Below are positions 47,138-56,168 of a stretch of DNA of 64,000 bases, piece by piece. This DNA comes from Pseudomonas corrugata (GTDB taxonomy: Bacteria; Pseudomonadota; Gammaproteobacteria; Pseudomonadales; Pseudomonadaceae). The stretch spans positions 310,001-374,000 of the forward strand of contig NZ_LHVK01000009.1 in the NCBI RefSeq assembly GCF_001269905.1, given 5' to 3'. Made by a program: the position numbers and the translations under genes. The notes below the pieces were generated by a model, which ran no database searches, was not told the DNA's origin, and was given only the letters and a program-made list of their open reading frames with translations. The first letter of the stretch is position 1, and each line of letters starts with the position of its first letter.

Positions 47138-48463
47138 ATGAACTCCCGCGCTGATCTCCCCACCCGACTCCTCACCCAACTGGCCCCCTGGCGCAACGCT
47201 ACCGCCTGGCGCATCGCCTTCTCCGGCGGTCTCGACTCCACCGTCCTGCTGCACCTGCTGGCATCGCTCTCAAACACACACGCACTGCCTCCGCTCAGCG
47301 CTATCCACGTCCACCACGGTCTTCAGGCTGCGGCCGATGCGTGGCCGGATCATTGTCGTCGGGTGTGTGAGGCGTTGGGGGTGCCGCTGCAAGTGGTTGA
47401 CGTACAGGTCCGCCCCGGTGCGAGTCTCGAGCGGGCCGCCCGGGAGGCGCGCTATGGCGCCTTCGTCGCGGCGCTCCAGGGCAACGAGGTGCTGCTCACT
47501 GCCCAGCATCGCGATGACCAGGCTGAAACCCTGTTGTTTCGTTTGCTGCGGGGGGCGGGAGTCCGGGGCTTGTCGGCGATGCCGCAGCAGCGTCCCCTCG
47601 GGCAGGGGTGGTTGCTGCGCCCGTTGCTTGATGTGTCCCGTGCTGAGCTGGAAGCCTATGGGAAGCAGCAGGGCTTGAGCTGGATCGAAGACCCGTCCAA
47701 TAACGATCATCGGTATTCGCGCAACTTCCTGCGTCAGCGGGTTTTTCCGCTGCTGACCGAACAGTGGCCCCAGGCTGCATCAGCCCTGGCCCGTGGCGCC
47801 GCACACATGACGCAAGCCCAGGGTTTACTGGATGACCTGGCACGGATCGATCTGACCGATGCTACGCCTCCCGGCGCCTTTGGCTGGCTCGGATTGCCAT
47901 CTCTGGCGCTGGCACCTTTGCAGACCTTGTCGGTGGCTCGCCAACGTAATGCATTGAGTCACTGGCTGACGGCCCTCACGACGCTGCCCGACAGCGACCA
48001 CTGGGCCGGCTGGGATTCACTGCGTGACGCTGGGGACGCTGCCCGGCCGATCTGGCGTCTGGCCGGCGGTGAGTTGCATCGGGCGGGTGGGCGGGTCTGG
48101 TGGTTATCCGACCATTGGCTGCAACCGGTCTCGGGCTGCGCCGAATGGCCCCGGGCAGTTGATACCTTGGGGCTGCCGGGTAATGGCCGGGTGACCCTCA
48201 CTGGCAAAATCCCCGACGGTCGGCTTTGCGTGCGCTATCGTCAGGGCGCAGAGGTGATGGCCTTGCCGGGCCGTGGTCATCGGGATCTCAAGCGTTTACT
48301 CAACGAAAGTGGCTTGCCGGCGTTCGTTCGCGGCCGATTACCGCTGCTGTATCGGGACGAGCGATTGCTGGCGGTGGCCAACCTGCCGGGGCTCGACGGG
48401 GACGCTGATGGCACCTGGCAATTGCATTGGCAGCCACCGGAGCAAGATCTGGGTTTGAGCTGA
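47138..48463 (+). CDS. tilS: tRNA(Ile)-lysidine synthetase
   Basis: A 441-residue enzyme that converts C34 of tRNA-Ile(CAU) to lysidine. The PP-loop SGGLDS is at residues 29-34. The HHGLQ segment, the QHRDDQAETLLFRLLRGAG motif near 125 and RPLLDVSRAELEAY near 167 are characteristic. The middle TilS substrate-binding domain and the C-terminal domain (RHRDLKRLLNESGLPAFVRG near 385) are present. ATG 47138 is chosen just after the REPIN. Confidence 0.95.
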   Translation: MNSRADLPTRLLTQLAPWRNATAWRIAFSGGLDSTVLLHLLASLSNTHALPPLSAIHVHHGLQAAADAWPDHCRRVCEALGVPLQVVDVQVRPGASLERAAREARYGAFVAALQGNEVLLTAQHRDDQAETLLFRLLRGAGVRGLSAMPQQRPLGQGWLLRPLLDVSRAELEAYGKQQGLSWIEDPSNNDHRYSRNFLRQRVFPLLTEQWPQAASALARGAAHMTQAQGLLDDLARIDLTDATPPGAFGWLGLPSLALAPLQTLSVARQRNALSHWLTALTTLPDSDHWAGWDSLRDAGDAARPIWRLAGGELHRAGGRVWWLSDHWLQPVSGCAEWPRAVDTLGLPGNGRVTLTGKIPDGRLCVRYRQGAEVMALPGRGHRDLKRLLNESGLPAFVRGRLPLLYRDERLLAVANLPGLDGDADGTWQLHWQPPEQDLGLS

Positions 48464-48483
48464 AAGGGGCTTTCCGGTAGACT
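48455..48483 (+). promoter_or_regulatory. pyrG promoter candidate
   Basis: TTGAGC (48455-48460), 17-base spacer and TAGACT (48478-48483). The -35 overlaps the end of tilS. A start near 48490 leaves about 248 bases of leader before pyrG (gap 48464-48737). That leader has short GC-rich pairings and no family I recognise. Confidence 0.55.
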
Positions 48484-48737
48484 ACGCTCCCTTCTTGATA
48501 CAACTTCTGTGGATTCGCCTGAATTGCAGGAGTTGCCGATTACCAAGCAGTCTTTGCTGGGCGATTCCAAAAAATGTGTAGCGAGCAACGTACCGGTGAT
48601 TTTTCTTCCGGTCTGTCCCAACGCGGCGGTTTTTTTGAAAGGTGCACTGTGATTAATGCAGGTGATCGGGGGCTTCGGCCTTCCTTCGCTTTCCCCGGCG
48701 GCTCGGACCGCTTTAACGCAGACTTCTAGGGTTTTTC

Positions 48738-50369
48738 ATGACGCGCTACATATTCGTCACGGGCGGTGTTGTTTCTTCATTGGGGAAAGGCATTGCCTCG
48801 GCTTCATTGGCGGCCATCCTGGAGGCGCGGGGACTTAAGGTCACCATGCTCAAGCTGGACCCGTACATCAACGTCGACCCGGGCACCATGAGCCCGTTCC
48901 AGCACGGCGAAGTGTTCGTCACCCACGACGGCGCCGAGACCGACCTGGACCTGGGCCACTACGAGCGGTTCATCCGCACGACCATGACCCAGAACAACAA
49001 CTTCACCACCGGTCGTGTCTACGAGCACGTGCTGCGCAAGGAGCGTCGTGGTGATTACCTGGGCGCGACCATCCAGGTCATCCCCCATATCACCGACGAG
49101 ATCAAGCGCCGTATCATCAAGGGTGCTGGCGACGCCGACGTGGCAATGGTCGAGATCGGCGGTACCGTGGGCGACATCGAGTCCCAGCCGTTCCTCGAAG
49201 CCATCCGCCAGTTGCGTTTCGAAATCGGCGCCAAGCGCGCGATGCTGATGCACCTGACGCTGGTGCCGTACATCGCCACTGCCGGCGAAACCAAGACCAA
49301 GCCAACCCAGCACTCGGTCAAGGAGCTGCGCTCCATCGGCCTGCAGCCGGATGTGCTGATCTGCCGCTCCGATCACCCGATCGATATTTCCTCGCGTCGC
49401 AAGATCGCCCAGTTCACCAACGTTGAAGAGCGTGCGGTCATCGGCCTCGAAGACGCCGACACCATCTACAAGATCCCGGGCATCCTGCACTCCCAGGGCC
49501 TGGACGATTTCGTCGTCGAGCGTTTCGGCCTGCAATGCGCTGGCGCCGACCTGTCCGAATGGGACGCTGTGGTCGATGCCAAGCTCAACCCTGAGCACGA
49601 AGTCACCATCGCCATGGTCGGCAAGTACATGGAGTTGCTGGATGCCTACAAGTCGCTGATCGAAGCGATGAGTCATGCCGGCATCAGCAACCGCACCAAG
49701 GTCAACCTGCGCTACATCGACTCCGAAGACATCGAGAACCAGGGCACCGGCCTGCTCGAAGGCGCCGATGCGATCCTGGTCCCTGGCGGCTTCGGCCTGC
49801 GGGGCGTGGAAGGCAAGATCACCGCGGTCCAGTACGCTCGCGAAAACAAGGTGCCATACCTGGGTATCTGCCTGGGCATGCAAGTGGCGGTCATCGAGTT
49901 CGCCCGTAACGTGATGGGCTGGAAGGACGCCAACTCCACCGAGTTCGATCGCGCCAGCGGTCACCCGGTCGTGGGCCTGATCACCGAGTGGGAAGACGCC
50001 ACCGGTGCCGTGGAAGTGCGGACCGAAACCTCCGACCTGGGCGGTACCATGCGCCTCGGCGCCCAGGAATGCCTGCTCGAAGCCCGCTCCCTGGTGCACG
50101 ATTGCTACGCCAAGGATGTGATCGTCGAGCGTCACCGCCATCGTTACGAAGTGAACAACAAGCTGCTGCCACAGCTGATCGAAGCCGGCCTGAAAATCTC
50201 CGGCCGCTCCGGTGATGGCGCGCTGGTCGAAGTGGTCGAGTCCCCGGATCACCCATGGTTCGTGGCTTGCCAGTTCCACCCCGAGTTCACCTCGACGCCA
50301 CGGGACGGTCATCCGCTGTTCAGCGGTTTCGTGAAGGCCGCTTTGGCTCAACACCAGAAAAAGGCATAA
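48738..50369 (+). CDS. pyrG: CTP synthase
   Basis: A 543-residue enzyme making CTP from UTP, ATP and glutamine. The N-terminal amidoligase begins TRYIFVTGGVVSSLGKGIAS (P-loop-like). The C-terminal class I glutaminase has its nucleophile Cys378 in YLGICLGMQ, and the His-x-Glu of the triad in ACQFHPEFTSTP near 512. Followed four bases later by kdsA. Confidence 0.98.
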   Translation: MTRYIFVTGGVVSSLGKGIASASLAAILEARGLKVTMLKLDPYINVDPGTMSPFQHGEVFVTHDGAETDLDLGHYERFIRTTMTQNNNFTTGRVYEHVLRKERRGDYLGATIQVIPHITDEIKRRIIKGAGDADVAMVEIGGTVGDIESQPFLEAIRQLRFEIGAKRAMLMHLTLVPYIATAGETKTKPTQHSVKELRSIGLQPDVLICRSDHPIDISSRRKIAQFTNVEERAVIGLEDADTIYKIPGILHSQGLDDFVVERFGLQCAGADLSEWDAVVDAKLNPEHEVTIAMVGKYMELLDAYKSLIEAMSHAGISNRTKVNLRYIDSEDIENQGTGLLEGADAILVPGGFGLRGVEGKITAVQYARENKVPYLGICLGMQVAVIEFARNVMGWKDANSTEFDRASGHPVVGLITEWEDATGAVEVRTETSDLGGTMRLGAQECLLEARSLVHDCYAKDVIVERHRHRYEVNNKLLPQLIEAGLKISGRSGDGALVEVVESPDHPWFVACQFHPEFTSTPRDGHPLFSGFVKAALAQHQKKA

Positions 50370-50373
50370 GACG

Positions 50374-51219
50374 ATGGCCCAGAAGATCATTCGCGTTGGC
50401 GACATCGAAATTGCCAACGACAAGCCCATGGTGCTGTTCGGCGGCATGAACGTGCTGGAAAGCCGCGACATGGCGATGCAGGTCTGCGAGGAGTACGTCA
50501 AGGTGACCCAGAAACTGGGTATTCCTTACGTCTTCAAGGCCAGCTTCGACAAGGCCAACCGGTCGTCCGTGACCTCTTACCGTGGCCCGGGCCTGGAAGA
50601 GGGCATGCGGATCTTCCAGGACATCAAGCAAGCCTTCGGCGTGCCGATCATCACCGACGTCCACGAGCCTGACCAGGCCGCGGTCGCCGCCGAGGTCTGC
50701 GACATCATCCAATTGCCGGCATTCCTGTCTCGCCAGACCGACCTCGTGGTCGCGATGGCCAAGACCGGTGCGGTGATCAACATCAAGAAAGCCCAGTTCC
50801 TCGCGCCCCAGGAAATGAAACACATCCTGAGCAAGTGCGAAGAGGCCGGGAACGACCAGTTGATCCTCTGCGAGCGCGGTTCGAGCTTCGGCTACAACAA
50901 CCTGGTGGTGGACATGCTCGGCTTCGGCATCATGAAGCAGTTCGAATACCCGGTGTTCTTCGACGTGACCCACGCGCTGCAGATGCCTGGCGGCCGTTCC
51001 GACTCCGCCGGTGGCCGTCGCGCCCAGGTGACCGACCTGGCCAAGGCCGGCATGAGCCAGTCCCTGGCGGGCCTGTTCCTCGAGGCCCACCCTGACCCGG
51101 ATAACGCCAAGTGCGATGGCCCTTGCGCCTTGCGCCTGAACAAGCTGGAGCCGTTCCTGTCTCAGCTCAAGGCGTTGGACGAGTTGGTCAAGGGTTTTCC
51201 GACGATAGAAACCGCGTAG
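50374..51219 (+). CDS. kdsA: 3-deoxy-8-phosphooctulonate synthase
   Basis: A 281-residue TIM-barrel enzyme condensing PEP with arabinose 5-phosphate to KDO8P for the LPS inner core. Typical segments: VLFGGMNVLESRDMA near 21, YVFKASFDKANRSS near 51, FGVPIITDVHEPDQA near 89, and CERGSSFGYNNLVVDM near 168. The asparagine at the metal-type position (KASFDKANR) fits the metal-independent class, though this is by pattern only. Confidence 0.97.
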   Translation: MAQKIIRVGDIEIANDKPMVLFGGMNVLESRDMAMQVCEEYVKVTQKLGIPYVFKASFDKANRSSVTSYRGPGLEEGMRIFQDIKQAFGVPIITDVHEPDQAAVAAEVCDIIQLPAFLSRQTDLVVAMAKTGAVINIKKAQFLAPQEMKHILSKCEEAGNDQLILCERGSSFGYNNLVVDMLGFGIMKQFEYPVFFDVTHALQMPGGRSDSAGGRRAQVTDLAKAGMSQSLAGLFLEAHPDPDNAKCDGPCALRLNKLEPFLSQLKALDELVKGFPTIETA

Positions 51220-51282
51220 CGCGGTTTTCTCCGGTAAAGTACCGCTCGATTATCGCTCTGGCCCGCTGGCCGCACTGCTCTT

Positions 51283-51348
51283 GTGGGAGCATGGCTTGCC
51301 AGCGATGGCGCCCTTGAGGCCCCCATCGCCGGCAAGTCGTGCTCCCAC
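51283..51348. repeat. short REPIN of a different subtype
   Basis: GTGGGAGCATGGCTTGCCAG and CCGGCAAGTCGTGCTCCCAC face each other over a 66-base element, shorter than the others, with different inner arm sequence (ATGGCTTGCC). It ends 32 bases before eno. Confidence 0.8.
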
Positions 51349-51380
51349 AGCGTTTCGTCAACTTTGGAGTGTTTACAACA

Positions 51381-52670
51381 ATGGCAAAAATCGTCGACAT
51401 CAAAGGTCGTGAAGTTCTCGACTCCCGTGGCAATCCCACTGTTGAAGCGGACGTGCTTCTCGACAACGGCATCATCGGCAGCGCCTGCGCGCCGTCCGGT
51501 GCTTCCACCGGCTCGCGCGAAGCGCTGGAGCTGCGTGATGGCGACAAGAGCCGTTACCTGGGCAAGGGCGTACTGAAGGCTGTTGCCAACATCAACGGTC
51601 CGATCCGTGACCTGCTGCTCGGCAAGGATCCTGCCGACCAGAAGGCCCTCGACCTGGCGATGATCAAGCTCGACGGTACCGAGAACAAGGCCACTCTGGG
51701 CGCCAACGCGATCCTCGCCGTGTCCCTGGCCGCCGCCAAGGCTGCCGCCCAGGACCAGGACCTGCCGCTGTACGCTCACATCGCCAACCTCAACGGTACG
51801 CCGGGCGTCTACTCGATGCCGGTCCCGATGATGAACATCATCAACGGCGGCGAGCATGCCGACAACAACGTCGACATCCAGGAATTCATGGTCCAGCCGG
51901 TTGGTGCCAAGTCCTTCTCCGAAGGCCTGCGCATGGGCACCGAGATTTTTCATCACCTCAAGGCTGTGCTGAAGGCCCGTGGCCTGAGCACCGCGGTTGG
52001 CGACGAAGGCGGTTTCGCACCGAACCTGGCGTCCAACGAAGACGCGCTGAAAGTCATCTCCGAAGCCGTGGCCAACGCCGGCTACAAGCTGGGCACCGAC
52101 GTGACCCTGGCTCTGGACTGCGCCGCCAGTGAGTTCTTCGAAGACGGCAAGTACAACCTGTCCGGCGAAGGCCAGGTGTTCACTGCCGAAGGTTTTGCCG
52201 ACTACCTCAAGGGCTTGACCGAGCGCTATCCGATCATCTCCATCGAAGACGGCCTGGACGAGTCCGATTGGGCTGGCTGGAAAATCCTCACCGACAAGAT
52301 CGGCGAGAAAACCCAGCTGGTGGGCGACGACCTGTTCGTGACCAACACCAAGATCCTGAAAGAAGGCATCGACAAGAAGATCGCCAACTCGATCCTGATC
52401 AAGTTCAACCAGATCGGCACCCTGACCGAAACCCTGGAAGCTATCCAGATGGCCAAGGCCGCCGGCTACACCGCGGTGATCTCCCACCGTTCCGGTGAAA
52501 CCGAGGACTCGACCATTGCCGACTTGGCCGTGGGCACCGCGGCAGGGCAGATCAAGACCGGTTCGCTGTGCCGTTCCGACCGCGTATCCAAGTACAACCA
52601 ACTGCTGCGTATCGAAGAACAGTTGAACGGCAAGGCCAAGTACAACGGTCGTGCCGAGTTTCGCGGTTAA
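51381..52670 (+). CDS. eno: enolase
   Basis: A 429-residue glycolytic enzyme interconverting 2-phosphoglycerate and PEP, also a likely degradosome partner. ATG 51381 (MAKIVDIKGREVLDSRGNPT). Features: GASTGSREALELRDGD near 40, the acidic KLDGTENKATLGANAILAVS near 102, VGDEGGFAPNL near 205, and the signature LIKFNQIGTLTETLEAI near 338. Codon bias is strong. It starts 161 bases after kdsA, with a REPIN between. Confidence 0.98.
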   Translation: MAKIVDIKGREVLDSRGNPTVEADVLLDNGIIGSACAPSGASTGSREALELRDGDKSRYLGKGVLKAVANINGPIRDLLLGKDPADQKALDLAMIKLDGTENKATLGANAILAVSLAAAKAAAQDQDLPLYAHIANLNGTPGVYSMPVPMMNIINGGEHADNNVDIQEFMVQPVGAKSFSEGLRMGTEIFHHLKAVLKARGLSTAVGDEGGFAPNLASNEDALKVISEAVANAGYKLGTDVTLALDCAASEFFEDGKYNLSGEGQVFTAEGFADYLKGLTERYPIISIEDGLDESDWAGWKILTDKIGEKTQLVGDDLFVTNTKILKEGIDKKIANSILIKFNQIGTLTETLEAIQMAKAAGYTAVISHRSGETEDSTIADLAVGTAAGQIKTGSLCRSDRVSKYNQLLRIEEQLNGKAKYNGRAEFRG

Positions 52671-52752
52671 GCGGTAAATGATAAAAAGACAGCGGGTCGG
52701 GGCGAAAAAGTCGCTATAGCGGCGGTTTTGCTTCTAATCTGATGCCTTATGA

Positions 52753-52784
52753 AGCACAAGCCTGGTTCTTCCAGGCTTCGTGCT
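52753..52784 (+). other. bulged hairpin between eno and ftsB
   Basis: AGCACAAGCCTGG and CCAGGCTTCGTGCT form a 13-base stem with one bulged C and a five-base loop. No U-run follows, so it is not a classical terminator. It could stabilise the eno transcript 3' end or mark a processing point. Confidence 0.5.
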
Positions 52785-52841
52785 ATCAGACGTTTCAAAG
52801 TTTGGCATGGCGGTCTTTTTTCACTGGATACCTGATATTCG

Positions 52842-53120
52842 ATGCGCAGTCCCAATTGGTTGTTTCTTGTCTTGCTCCTGTTGCTGGCCGGCCTGCAGTA
52901 CCGCCTGTGGGTGGGTAACGGCAGCCTGGCGCAAGTGGCCGACCTGACTCAGCAGATTGCCGACCAGCATGCCGAGAACGAGGCATTGCTGGAGCGTAAT
53001 CGGGTGATGGACGCCGAAGTGATGGAGTTGAAAAAAGGCATGGAGACCGTTGAAGAGCGGGCTCGTCATGAGTTGGGCATGGTCAAGGAGGGCGAAACCC
53101 TCTACCAGTTGGCCCAATGA
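52842..53120 (+). CDS. ftsB: cell division protein FtsB
   Basis: A 92-residue bitopic divisome protein. One membrane helix at residues 5-19 (NWLFLVLLLLLAGLQ) is followed by a periplasmic coiled coil (about 28-65, heptads in LTQQIADQHAENEALLERNR) and a C-terminal RARHELGMVKEGETLYQ segment that binds FtsL/FtsQ in the family. Its stop overlaps the ispD start by four bases. Confidence 0.93.
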   Translation: MRSPNWLFLVLLLLLAGLQYRLWVGNGSLAQVADLTQQIADQHAENEALLERNRVMDAEVMELKKGMETVEERARHELGMVKEGETLYQLAQ

Positions 53121-53824
53121 GTATCCGATTGCCGGCCTTCTGGGCCGTGATTCCTGCCGCGGGCGTCGGAGCCCGTATGGCCGCGGACCGTCCCAAGCAA
53201 TACCTGCAACTGGGCGGGCGCACAATTCTTGAACACAGCCTCGGCTGTTTCCTCGATCATCCGACCGTCAAGGGCGTGGTGGTCTGCGTTGCACACGATG
53301 ATCCTTACTGGCCGACCCTGGCTTGTGCCGACGACGCTCGCATCCAGCGGGTAGACGGTGGCGCGCAGCGTTCGGATTCGGTGCTCAATGCCTTGCTGCA
53401 TCTGCATGCCCAAGGCGCTGACGATCATGATTGGGTGCTGGTGCATGATGCCGCCCGGCCCAACCTGTCCAGGGACGATCTGGACACGCTGCTCGGCGAG
53501 CTGGCGAACGACCCGGTCGGTGGCCTGCTGGCCGTCCCGGCACGCGATACCCTCAAGCGCGTCGACAAGCACGGTCGTGTGCTGGAAACCGTTGATCGCA
53601 GCGTGATCTGGCAAGCCTATACACCGCAGATGTTTCGCCTTGGAGCCTTGCATCGAGCGTTGGCCGACAGCCTGGTGGCGGATGCGGTGATTACCGATGA
53701 AGCTTCGGCCATGGAGTGGGCGGGGCAGGCACCCCGGTTGATCGAAGGGCGGTCGGACAATATCAAGGTCACCCGTCCCGAAGACCTGGAGTGGTTGCGC
53801 CAGCGTTGGGCTTATCGCCACTGA
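53117..53824 (+). CDS. ispD: 2-C-methyl-D-erythritol 4-phosphate cytidylyltransferase
   Basis: A 235-residue enzyme making CDP-methylerythritol in the MEP pathway. The CTP-binding signature is AVIPAAGVGARMAADRPKQY (near 10-29). Other segments are VLVHDAARPNLSRDDLD near 112 and ITDEASAMEWAG near 193. It is coupled to ftsB. ispF lies 3.2 kb on, separated by the formaldehyde genes, so the two MEP genes are not adjacent here. Confidence 0.96.
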   Translation: MSIRLPAFWAVIPAAGVGARMAADRPKQYLQLGGRTILEHSLGCFLDHPTVKGVVVCVAHDDPYWPTLACADDARIQRVDGGAQRSDSVLNALLHLHAQGADDHDWVLVHDAARPNLSRDDLDTLLGELANDPVGGLLAVPARDTLKRVDKHGRVLETVDRSVIWQAYTPQMFRLGALHRALADSLVADAVITDEASAMEWAGQAPRLIEGRSDNIKVTRPEDLEWLRQRWAYRH

Positions 53825-53832
53825 GTGAAATC

Positions 53833-53928
53833 GCCATCGCGAGCAGGCTCGCTCCCACAAAGATCTATGTCGTACACAGATTTTGTGTCCACCCAGGCTC
53901 CACTGTGGGAGCGAGCCTGCTCGCGAAG
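53833..53928. repeat. two outward-facing REP sequences
   Basis: CCATCGCGAGCAGGCTCGCT plus CCCAC (to 53858) and GTGGGAGCGAGCCTGCTCGC (53905-53928) are arranged in the opposite order to a normal REPIN, so their GTGGGAGC ends face each other. They fill the gap between the convergent ispD and lysR genes. Confidence 0.8.
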
Positions 53929-53958
53929 CGCTAGTTCAAACGCCGCTGATCTCCGGCA

Positions 53959-54855
53959 TCAACCCCGATACTCCGGTCGCTCAGCCAACCCTTCCTTCAA
54001 ATAATCCACCAGCTTGCGCACCTTCGGCGACAGATGCCGTTGCTGTGGATACAACGCCCACACCGCCGTATTCGGTGGCTGATGCGCTTCCAGCAGCGAG
54101 ATCAACGCGCCGCTGTGCAAATGCTCCAGCACGTAGTAATCCGGCAACTGACACAGCCCGACCCCTTGCAAGGTCGCCTCCAGCACCGCCTGGCCGCTGT
54201 TGCAGCGCCAGTTTCCCTGCACGCGCTGGGAAAATTCCCGCCCGTTCTGCTCCAGTTGCCAGAGGTCGGAACTGCCGATCAGGCAGTTATGGCGGCTCAG
54301 TTCCGACAAGCTATGGGGTCGACCATACCGTTCCAGGTAAGACGGCGAGGCGCACAGGTACATGCGACGTGGTGCGAGGCGCGTGGCAATCAGGCGAGAG
54401 TCTTGCAGGCGACCCAGGCGAATCGCCAGGTCCAACCCTTCGTGGACCAGGTCGAGGGGGCGATTGCTCAGCTCGATGTCTACCCGCAATTGTGGGTAGA
54501 GCCCCATGAAACGGGTGACCAGCGGCACGATGAACCGCTCGCCGTAGGCCACCGCGCAGGTCATTCGCAACATGCCCTTGGGTTCGCTGGTGAGATCACC
54601 CACAGCCCGGAGTGCCTCTTCGCGGCCATCCTGCAGCCGTTGGCAATGCTGCAAAAACGTCTGCCCGGCCTCGGTCAGGGTGACTCGACGGGTGCTGCGG
54701 TACAGCAAGCGTGTCTGTAGCCGCTCTTCAAGTCGCACGATCTGTCGACTGATGTGAGAGGAGGACACCCCGAGGCGTTCGGCTGCAGCGGTGAATTGGC
54801 TGCATTCGGCCACGGCGACGAATTCGTCGATCCCTTCCCAGCGGTTATCGGACAT
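53959..54855 (-). CDS. LysR-family regulator beside the formaldehyde genes
   Basis: A 298-residue LysR-type regulator. The N-terminal winged helix includes FVAVAECSQFTAAAERLGVS and SHISRQIVRLEERL (residues 12-45); the rest is the effector domain, starting near residue 90. It is divergent from the formaldehyde dehydrogenase gene with 107 bases between starts, the standard layout for a LysR activator of its neighbour. The P. aeruginosa gene in this place regulates glutathione-dependent formaldehyde oxidation, so the same role is likely. Confidence 0.85.
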   Translation of the reverse strand: MSDNRWEGIDEFVAVAECSQFTAAAERLGVSSSHISRQIVRLEERLQTRLLYRSTRRVTLTEAGQTFLQHCQRLQDGREEALRAVGDLTSEPKGMLRMTCAVAYGERFIVPLVTRFMGLYPQLRVDIELSNRPLDLVHEGLDLAIRLGRLQDSRLIATRLAPRRMYLCASPSYLERYGRPHSLSELSRHNCLIGSSDLWQLEQNGREFSQRVQGNWRCNSGQAVLEATLQGVGLCQLPDYYVLEHLHSGALISLLEAHQPPNTAVWALYPQQRHLSPKVRKLVDYLKEGLAERPEYRG

Positions 54856-54962
54856 GAAGGATTATCCCTGTATGGCAATAATGTTTTGCTTTTGATTGGA
54901 TTATTCATCGTCCTGCGGCGGATTACACTCCCGGTCTTGTTTTTATTTGATGGAGAGACCGG

Positions 54963-56075
54963 ATGATCAAGTCGCGCGCTGCCGTTGCCTTCGAGGCCAA
55001 GAAACCCCTGGAAATCGTTGAAGTCGATGTCGCCATGCCCAAGGCAGGGGAAGTGCTGTTGCGTGTGGTGGCTTCCGGTGTTTGCCATACCGACGCCTAC
55101 ACCCTGTCGGGCGCCGACCCGGAAGGTATTTTCCCCTCGATCCTCGGCCACGAAGGCGGTGCAATCGTCGAAGCCATCGGTGAGGGCGTGACGTCGGTTG
55201 CAGTAGGTGACCACGTGATTCCGCTGTACACGCCGGAGTGCGGCCAGTGCAAATTCTGCAAGTCGGGTAAGACCAACCTCTGCCAGGCCATTCGCGCCAC
55301 GCAGGGCAAAGGCCTGATGCCGGACGGCACTTCGCGCTTTTCCTACAAGGGCGAAACCATTTTCCACTACATGGGTACCTCGACGTTCTCCGAGTACACC
55401 GTGTTGCCGGAAATCTCCGTTGCGAAAATCCCGAAGGAAGCACCCTTGGAAAAGGTCTGCCTGCTGGGTTGCGGCGTCACCACCGGTATCGGCGCGGTGA
55501 TCAACACCGCCAAGGTCAAGCCGGGTGACACCGTGGCCATCTTCGGCCTGGGTGGTATCGGCCTGTCGGCGGTGATCGGCGCCGTGAAAGCCAAGGCATC
55601 GCGGATCATCGCCATCGACATCAACCCGGCCAAGTTCGAGATTGCCAAGCAGTTGGGCGCTACCGATTGCGTCAATCCGAAAGACTTCGACCGTCCGATC
55701 CAGGAGGTCATTGTCGACATGACCGACGGCGGCGTGGACTTTTCCTTCGAGTGCATCGGCAACGTCCAGTTGATGCGTGCCGCACTGGAATGCTGCCACA
55801 AGGGCTGGGGCGAGTCGGTGATCATCGGCGTGGCCGGTGCCGGCCAGGAAATCGCCACCCGTCCGTTCCAACTGGTGACGGGCCGCGTCTGGCGCGGTTC
55901 GGCGTTTGGCGGCGTGCGCGGTCGCAGCGAGTTGCCCAGCTACGTGGAAATGGCCGAGAAGGGCGAGATCCCGTTGGATACCTTCATCACCCACACCATG
56001 GGCCTGGAAGATATCAACAAGGCATTCGACCTGATGCATGAAGGCAAGAGCATCCGTACCGTCATTCATTTTTAA
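54963..56075 (+). CDS. adhC: S-(hydroxymethyl)glutathione dehydrogenase (class III alcohol dehydrogenase)
   Basis: A 370-residue zinc enzyme oxidising the formaldehyde-glutathione adduct with NAD. Catalytic-zinc ligands read as Cys41, His63 and Cys170, with Glu64 beside His63. The structural zinc is held by Cys93, Cys96, Cys99 and Cys107 (CGQCKFCKSGKTNLC). The NAD loop is GLGGIG (195-200). The product goes to the S-formylglutathione hydrolase encoded next. The gene is also called frmA or flhA elsewhere. Confidence 0.94.
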   Translation: MIKSRAAVAFEAKKPLEIVEVDVAMPKAGEVLLRVVASGVCHTDAYTLSGADPEGIFPSILGHEGGAIVEAIGEGVTSVAVGDHVIPLYTPECGQCKFCKSGKTNLCQAIRATQGKGLMPDGTSRFSYKGETIFHYMGTSTFSEYTVLPEISVAKIPKEAPLEKVCLLGCGVTTGIGAVINTAKVKPGDTVAIFGLGGIGLSAVIGAVKAKASRIIAIDINPAKFEIAKQLGATDCVNPKDFDRPIQEVIVDMTDGGVDFSFECIGNVQLMRAALECCHKGWGESVIIGVAGAGQEIATRPFQLVTGRVWRGSAFGGVRGRSELPSYVEMAEKGEIPLDTFITHTMGLEDINKAFDLMHEGKSIRTVIHF

Positions 56076-56098
56076 GAGCAGCAGCAAGCCAAAGGCTA

Positions 56099-56145
56099 CA
56101 AGCTGCAAGTGAAGCGCGGTGCTTTTTCTTGCGGCTTGCAGCTTG
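56099..56145. repeat. inverted repeat CAAGCTGCAAG
   Basis: CAAGCTGCAAG (56099-56109) and CTTGCAGCTTG (56135-56145) form an 11-base perfect stem around a 25-base spacer, followed by two extra GGAGCTT units. It lies between adhC and fghA and differs from the GTGGGAGC repeats. It could tune co-expression of the two genes. Confidence 0.7.
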
Positions 56146-56168
56146 GAGCTTGGAGCTGAGGTGAAGTT

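Noticed and set aside
48804..50501. A 565-codon open frame on the minus strand
   Set aside because: Antisense of pyrG, which is intact and conserved.
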